DNA of 64,000 nucleotides from Streptomyces fildesensis (GTDB taxonomy: Bacteria > Actinomycetota > Actinomycetes > Streptomycetales > Streptomycetaceae): contig NZ_JAAIKO010000016.1 in assembly GCF_016107395.1 (NCBI RefSeq), positions 62,001-126,000 on the forward strand, in the 5' to 3' direction. This document shows, in pieces, positions 61,226 through 64,000 of this stretch. Position 1 is the stretch's first letter; the number at the start of each line of letters is the position of its first letter. The position numbers and the translations under genes were made by a program. Under the pieces are notes generated by a model. That model was not told the DNA's origin and made no database searches. It saw only the letters and a list, made by a program, of their open reading frames with translations.

Positions 61226-61447
61226 ATGATGTGTGTCGTGACGTCAGGGATGGTTCGCCCGCGGTGGCGGGTTGCGATGCGTAGTGGTGGGTTCTTCCTC
61301 GTGGGCGGTGCTCTGGGCATGCTGGCGTATGGGTTGGTCGCGCACCGGCCTGTCGGGGCACTGTCCTGGGGCGGGTTGTTGTTCGGGGTGGTGGTGGCAG
61401 CGACTGTCGCCGCACTGTTTCCCGGCCGTGGCCGTGCCCGGCGCTGA
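61226..61447 (+). CDS. Small two-helix membrane protein
   Basis: The product is about 73 aa (ATG 61226; ATG 61250 gives 65 aa and also has a purine-rich site). Two hydrophobic helices (GGFFLVGGALGMLAYGLV and GGLLFGVVVAATVAALFP) are flanked by arginine-rich ends. No family function is known. Confidence 0.5.
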   Translation: MMCVVTSGMVRPRWRVAMRSGGFFLVGGALGMLAYGLVAHRPVGALSWGGLLFGVVVAATVAALFPGRGRARR

Positions 61448-61636
61448 GCCAGGTGCCCAGGTGGGCGCGCCGCCGGGTTGGTGCTGGGTGTGGGGGAGCA
61501 CGTCCGAAGGTGTGGCTGGGTGCCGGGTCGATGGTCAGGATCTATGCGACACCAAAGGTATTAATAGTAACAGTTGGTGACATTATGCTTTCTTCTCTCT
61601 AGTCTCTCGTCCGGCATCGAGTGAAGGGACTTGAGC

Positions 61637-62959
61637 ATGAGACAACGGCTATCGGCGATCACTGCGGCCGGTGTGGCCGCGGTGATCGCGCTGGGCTGTG
61701 GCACCGTTGCCACCGCCACCACCGCGAGCACGAACCCGGATGGCGGCAAGGCAGCGAAGGGCCTGTGTGCCCCGGGCGTACCGATCGGCCCGGAGGGCGA
61801 GAAGTTCTACGATCCGCCGTCGCCGCTGCCCAAGGGCAACCACGGCGACCTGATCTGGGCCCGCCGCGTCGATGCCCCCAAGGGTGCGAGCGCCTGCCGG
61901 ATCCTGTACCGCTCGACCCTCCAGACCGGTAAGCCCGTGGCCGTCTCGGGCATCGTGGCCTGGCCCGATGCCCCCGCGTCGCGCGCCGGCCGCAACGTCG
62001 TGGCCTGGGCCCACGGGACCGTGGGCGGACCGCGGCAGTGCGCGCCGTCCGCGGTGCCGAACCCGGCCACCGACCTGGTGGGCTACTACACCTACGACAG
62101 CCCCTGGGGCATCGACGTCGGCGTGCCGGCCCTGACGCAGTTCCTGCGCTCCGGTGACGTCGTGGTCGGCACCGACTACCAGGGCCTGGGTACCCCCGGC
62201 GTGCACCAGTACACCGTCGCCGTCACCGAGACGAACAACGTCCTGGACTCCGTCCGGGCGGCCCGCCAGATCACCGCCACCCACGCGAACCGCAAGGCGG
62301 CCGTCCTGGGCTGGTCGCAGGGCGGCGGCGCGGCGGCGTTCATCGCCCAGAACTACCGCGCGTACACCCCCGAGACCCAGATGGTCGGCATCGCGGCCCT
62401 GGCACCCGCGGCCAACCTGGGACCTGACTTCCGCGGCCTGGTGCTCCCCGGCCCGACCGACGCCACCTCCGCCTCCCACAACGCGGCTCTGCGCACCAAC
62501 GTCTACCGGGGCTTCCTGGCGGCTTACCCCGAGCTGAATGCCACGGACGTGCTGAAGCCGGCCGGTCTGCAAGCGCTGGGCGGTGACGCTGTGGCGTGCA
62601 TCGAGCACTTCGCGGACGTGATCCAGAACAACGTCGGCAACGTCGGCCAGCTCGACACCCTGTTCCAGCCGCTGACGGTGGTGCCGGAGGTCTGGCACCA
62701 GCGCTTCAGAGAGAACACCGCGGGCCTGGTCGCCTCGGTGGCACCGATCCTGGTGATGCAGGGGACGGCGGACACCGTCATCAACCCGAACTCGACCGAC
62801 GAGTACGTGAAGCGGGCCTGCAGCTTCGACAAGCCGGTCGAGTACACGAAGTACCAGGGGGCGACGCACCAGACGATCCCCAACGTCGCGGAGCCGGAGT
62901 ACCTGGCCTGGATCGCGGACCGCTTCGCGGGCCGTCCCGCTCCGTCCAACTGCGCCTGA
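61637..62959 (+). CDS. Secreted lipase (LIP/secretory lipase family)
   Basis: The product is 440 aa from ATG 61637. The signal peptide MRQRLSAITAAGVAAVIALG ends near ATA/TT (about 28). The alpha/beta hydrolase core has nucleophile GWSQGGG, acid in QGTADTVIN and histidine in GATHQTIP; the cap region is long, as in fungal-type secretory lipases. It hydrolyses acylglycerols or esters outside the cell. A very AT-rich stretch (61555-61605, with ATTAATAGTAACA) upstream is the likely promoter. Confidence 0.9.
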   Translation: MRQRLSAITAAGVAAVIALGCGTVATATTASTNPDGGKAAKGLCAPGVPIGPEGEKFYDPPSPLPKGNHGDLIWARRVDAPKGASACRILYRSTLQTGKPVAVSGIVAWPDAPASRAGRNVVAWAHGTVGGPRQCAPSAVPNPATDLVGYYTYDSPWGIDVGVPALTQFLRSGDVVVGTDYQGLGTPGVHQYTVAVTETNNVLDSVRAARQITATHANRKAAVLGWSQGGGAAAFIAQNYRAYTPETQMVGIAALAPAANLGPDFRGLVLPGPTDATSASHNAALRTNVYRGFLAAYPELNATDVLKPAGLQALGGDAVACIEHFADVIQNNVGNVGQLDTLFQPLTVVPEVWHQRFRENTAGLVASVAPILVMQGTADTVINPNSTDEYVKRACSFDKPVEYTKYQGATHQTIPNVAEPEYLAWIADRFAGRPAPSNCA

Positions 62960-62976
62960 CACCAAGCGACGTAACG

Positions 62977-63021
62977 ACGAAGGCTCCCGGCCGGTGGATC
63001 ACACCGGCCGGGAGCCTTCGT
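62977..63021. terminator. 20-bp hairpin terminator after the lipase gene
   Basis: ACGAAGGCTCCCGGCCGGTG (62977-62996) pairs perfectly with 63002-63021 around the loop GATCA. It starts 18 bp after the stop codon and faces the convergent amidohydrolase gene end. Confidence 0.88.
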
Positions 63022-63178
63022 ACGTCAAGGGCGAGTGCCCGGGGTCAGCGACCCCCGCACACCGGTGCGGAGACGGCCAGGAGACCGGCCGATGCGAGAG
63101 TTGGGACGGCCTGCAACGTATGCGCGGCGTCGGCCGCGGGCCGCCAAGCCACTGCCACCCGCGCTGACCACCAGATCG

Positions 63179-64000
63179 TCATCGGCCGTACCGGCGTTCT
63201 CGGACGGCCGCCACGACCTTGGCAACCCGGGCGTCGAAGGCGTCAAGGTCTGCCGTCTCGGCCGCGTTGGCGACGAACGCACGTCGGTCACAGAGGACGC
63301 CTGCCCGCCAAATCCGTTCGATGGCTCGGGTCGCGGTGATGTCGGTCAACGGGTCGCCGGATACGAGCATCAGGTCCGCGCGCTGACCGGGTGCGGCGTG
63401 CCCGCGGTCGGCGAGGTTGAACACTCGTGCCGGAGCGGCGGTCGCGGCGTTCAGCGCCTGAGCGGGCGTCATGCCGCAGCGGCCGAGCAGTTCCAGCTCC
63501 CGGTGCAGACTTGCCCCAAACACGGTTCCCGGGTTCGGGGCGTCGGTGCCGGCCAGGATCGTGACGCCCGCGTCGACCAGGCGGCGGACATTCTCCTCAG
63601 CACGGGAGTAGGGCGGCATTCCCTGCCCACGCGAGCTCGATGCGCCAGAGGTCAGCCGCCGCGCCTGTGCGTCCCCAAGTGCCTCGGCGAGTCGCGGGTC
63701 TCCGACGACAGCGGCGCCACCCGGTTCGCCCAGGACGTTCTCGATGGTGGCCAGCGTCGGGACGACCGCGATTCCGGCCTCTGCGATCCGCTCGGCCAGG
63801 GCTCTGTCCAGTTCGCCGTCCACGGGCACATGCGCAACGACGTCGATGCCCGCGGACACGACCTCGCCCACCCCGGCCACGGAGTGGATGTGCGCGACGA
63901 CCACGCGTCCGCGCTCCGGCAGCACCCGGCCTGGAGGCGCATCCGGTGGTCCGGCCGGGTGCCGGTCAGCTGGTGGCGCGGAGCAGGGTGACGTGGTCAC
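63179..64000 (-). CDS. Amidohydrolase, C-terminal part (cut by window edge)
   Basis: At least 273 codons of the 3' part lie in the window; the 5' end is beyond 64000. Family features are VVVAHIHSVAGVGEVVSAGI with a metal-ligand histidine, VAHVPVDGELDRALAERIAE, AGTDAPNPG with the late Asp, and PARVFNLADRGHAAPGQRAD, continuing into LMLVSGDPL. This is an imidazolonepropionase/dipeptidase-like cyclic amidohydrolase. The extreme 5' 35 codons read as Pro-rich and may hide a frame change. The substrate is unknown. Confidence 0.8.
   Translation of the reverse strand: MTTSPCSAPPADRHPAGPPDAPPGRVLPERGRVVVAHIHSVAGVGEVVSAGIDVVAHVPVDGELDRALAERIAEAGIAVVPTLATIENVLGEPGGAAVVGDPRLAEALGDAQARRLTSGASSSRGQGMPPYSRAEENVRRLVDAGVTILAGTDAPNPGTVFGASLHRELELLGRCGMTPAQALNAATAAPARVFNLADRGHAAPGQRADLMLVSGDPLTDITATRAIERIWRAGVLCDRRAFVANAAETADLDAFDARVAKVVAAVRERRYGR

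Overview
The window is high-GC actinobacterial DNA with strong third-position G/C bias. Several features point to Streptomyces or a close relative such as Kitasatospora: a CebR-type cellulose operator, GH12 and ricin-type secreted enzymes, an LpqY-SugABC-like transporter, MocR, HxlR and XRE regulators, frequent ATGA/GTGA start-stop overlaps and long G/C hairpin terminators. I see no rRNA, tRNA, origin or CRISPR array. The number of truncated, fused and frameshifted genes suggests an accessory region, for example a chromosome arm; that placement is an inference.

Layout. 0.2-9.6 kb: DUF1304-TetR pair with an operator, YihY/BrkB membrane protein, beta-carbonic anhydrase, DAGK-type lipid kinase, DUF2254 protein lacking its usual N-terminus, GAP-family membrane protein, then a GH15 glucoamylase downstream of a glucose dehydrogenase. 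10-18 kb: XRE regulator, a chimeric DUF2255/alcohol-dehydrogenase ORF, two aldo/keto reductases, an IS630 remnant, and a MerR regulator divergent from an alpha/beta hydrolase. 18-25 kb: CebR-box-controlled GH12-ricin glucanase, DUF5701 protein, HxlR regulator divergent from a carboxymuconolactone decarboxylase-PhzF pair, a GNAT acetyltransferase, and gene debris (TIGR03084-like, IclR and SpoIIE fragments).

25.0-35.9 kb holds the most striking locus: eight tightly coupled plus-strand genes. They encode a TPR-CHAT caspase-like protease, a DUF6338-like membrane protein, a 70-aa basic/acidic protein, a two-module AAA+ ATPase with a ClpB-like unfoldase half, a membrane-tethered Ser/Thr kinase, a membrane-anchored helical protein, a small radical-SAM protein and a zinc-ribbon-FHA protein. 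The kinase N-terminus (twice) and the FHA protein (once) share the short motif (E/D)-A-L-R-T-x-L-E, which suggests an internal phospho-threonine/FHA circuit. It resembles an NTP-dependent conflict or signalling system and is the best candidate here for an undescribed system.

36.1-39.95 kb: a minus-strand TPR/Sel1-like gene is split by a 3,080-bp segment flanked by TAG on both sides. Removing the segment and one TAG restores the frame exactly within a repeat unit. The inserted DNA carries two divergent secreted-protein genes, one a NucA/NucB-type DNase.

40-64 kb: ABM monooxygenase, a four-gene LpqY-SugABC-like trehalose/sugar ABC operon, a cluster of broken oxidoreductase and MarR genes, ricin-type lectins, an MFS exporter divergent from a MocR regulator, an alpha/beta hydrolase-LuxR fusion, an OsmC protein, uncharacterised proteins, a chloroperoxidase-like hydrolase followed by a perfect 26-bp hairpin, a secreted lipase, and the 3' part of an amidohydrolase gene that runs off the right edge.
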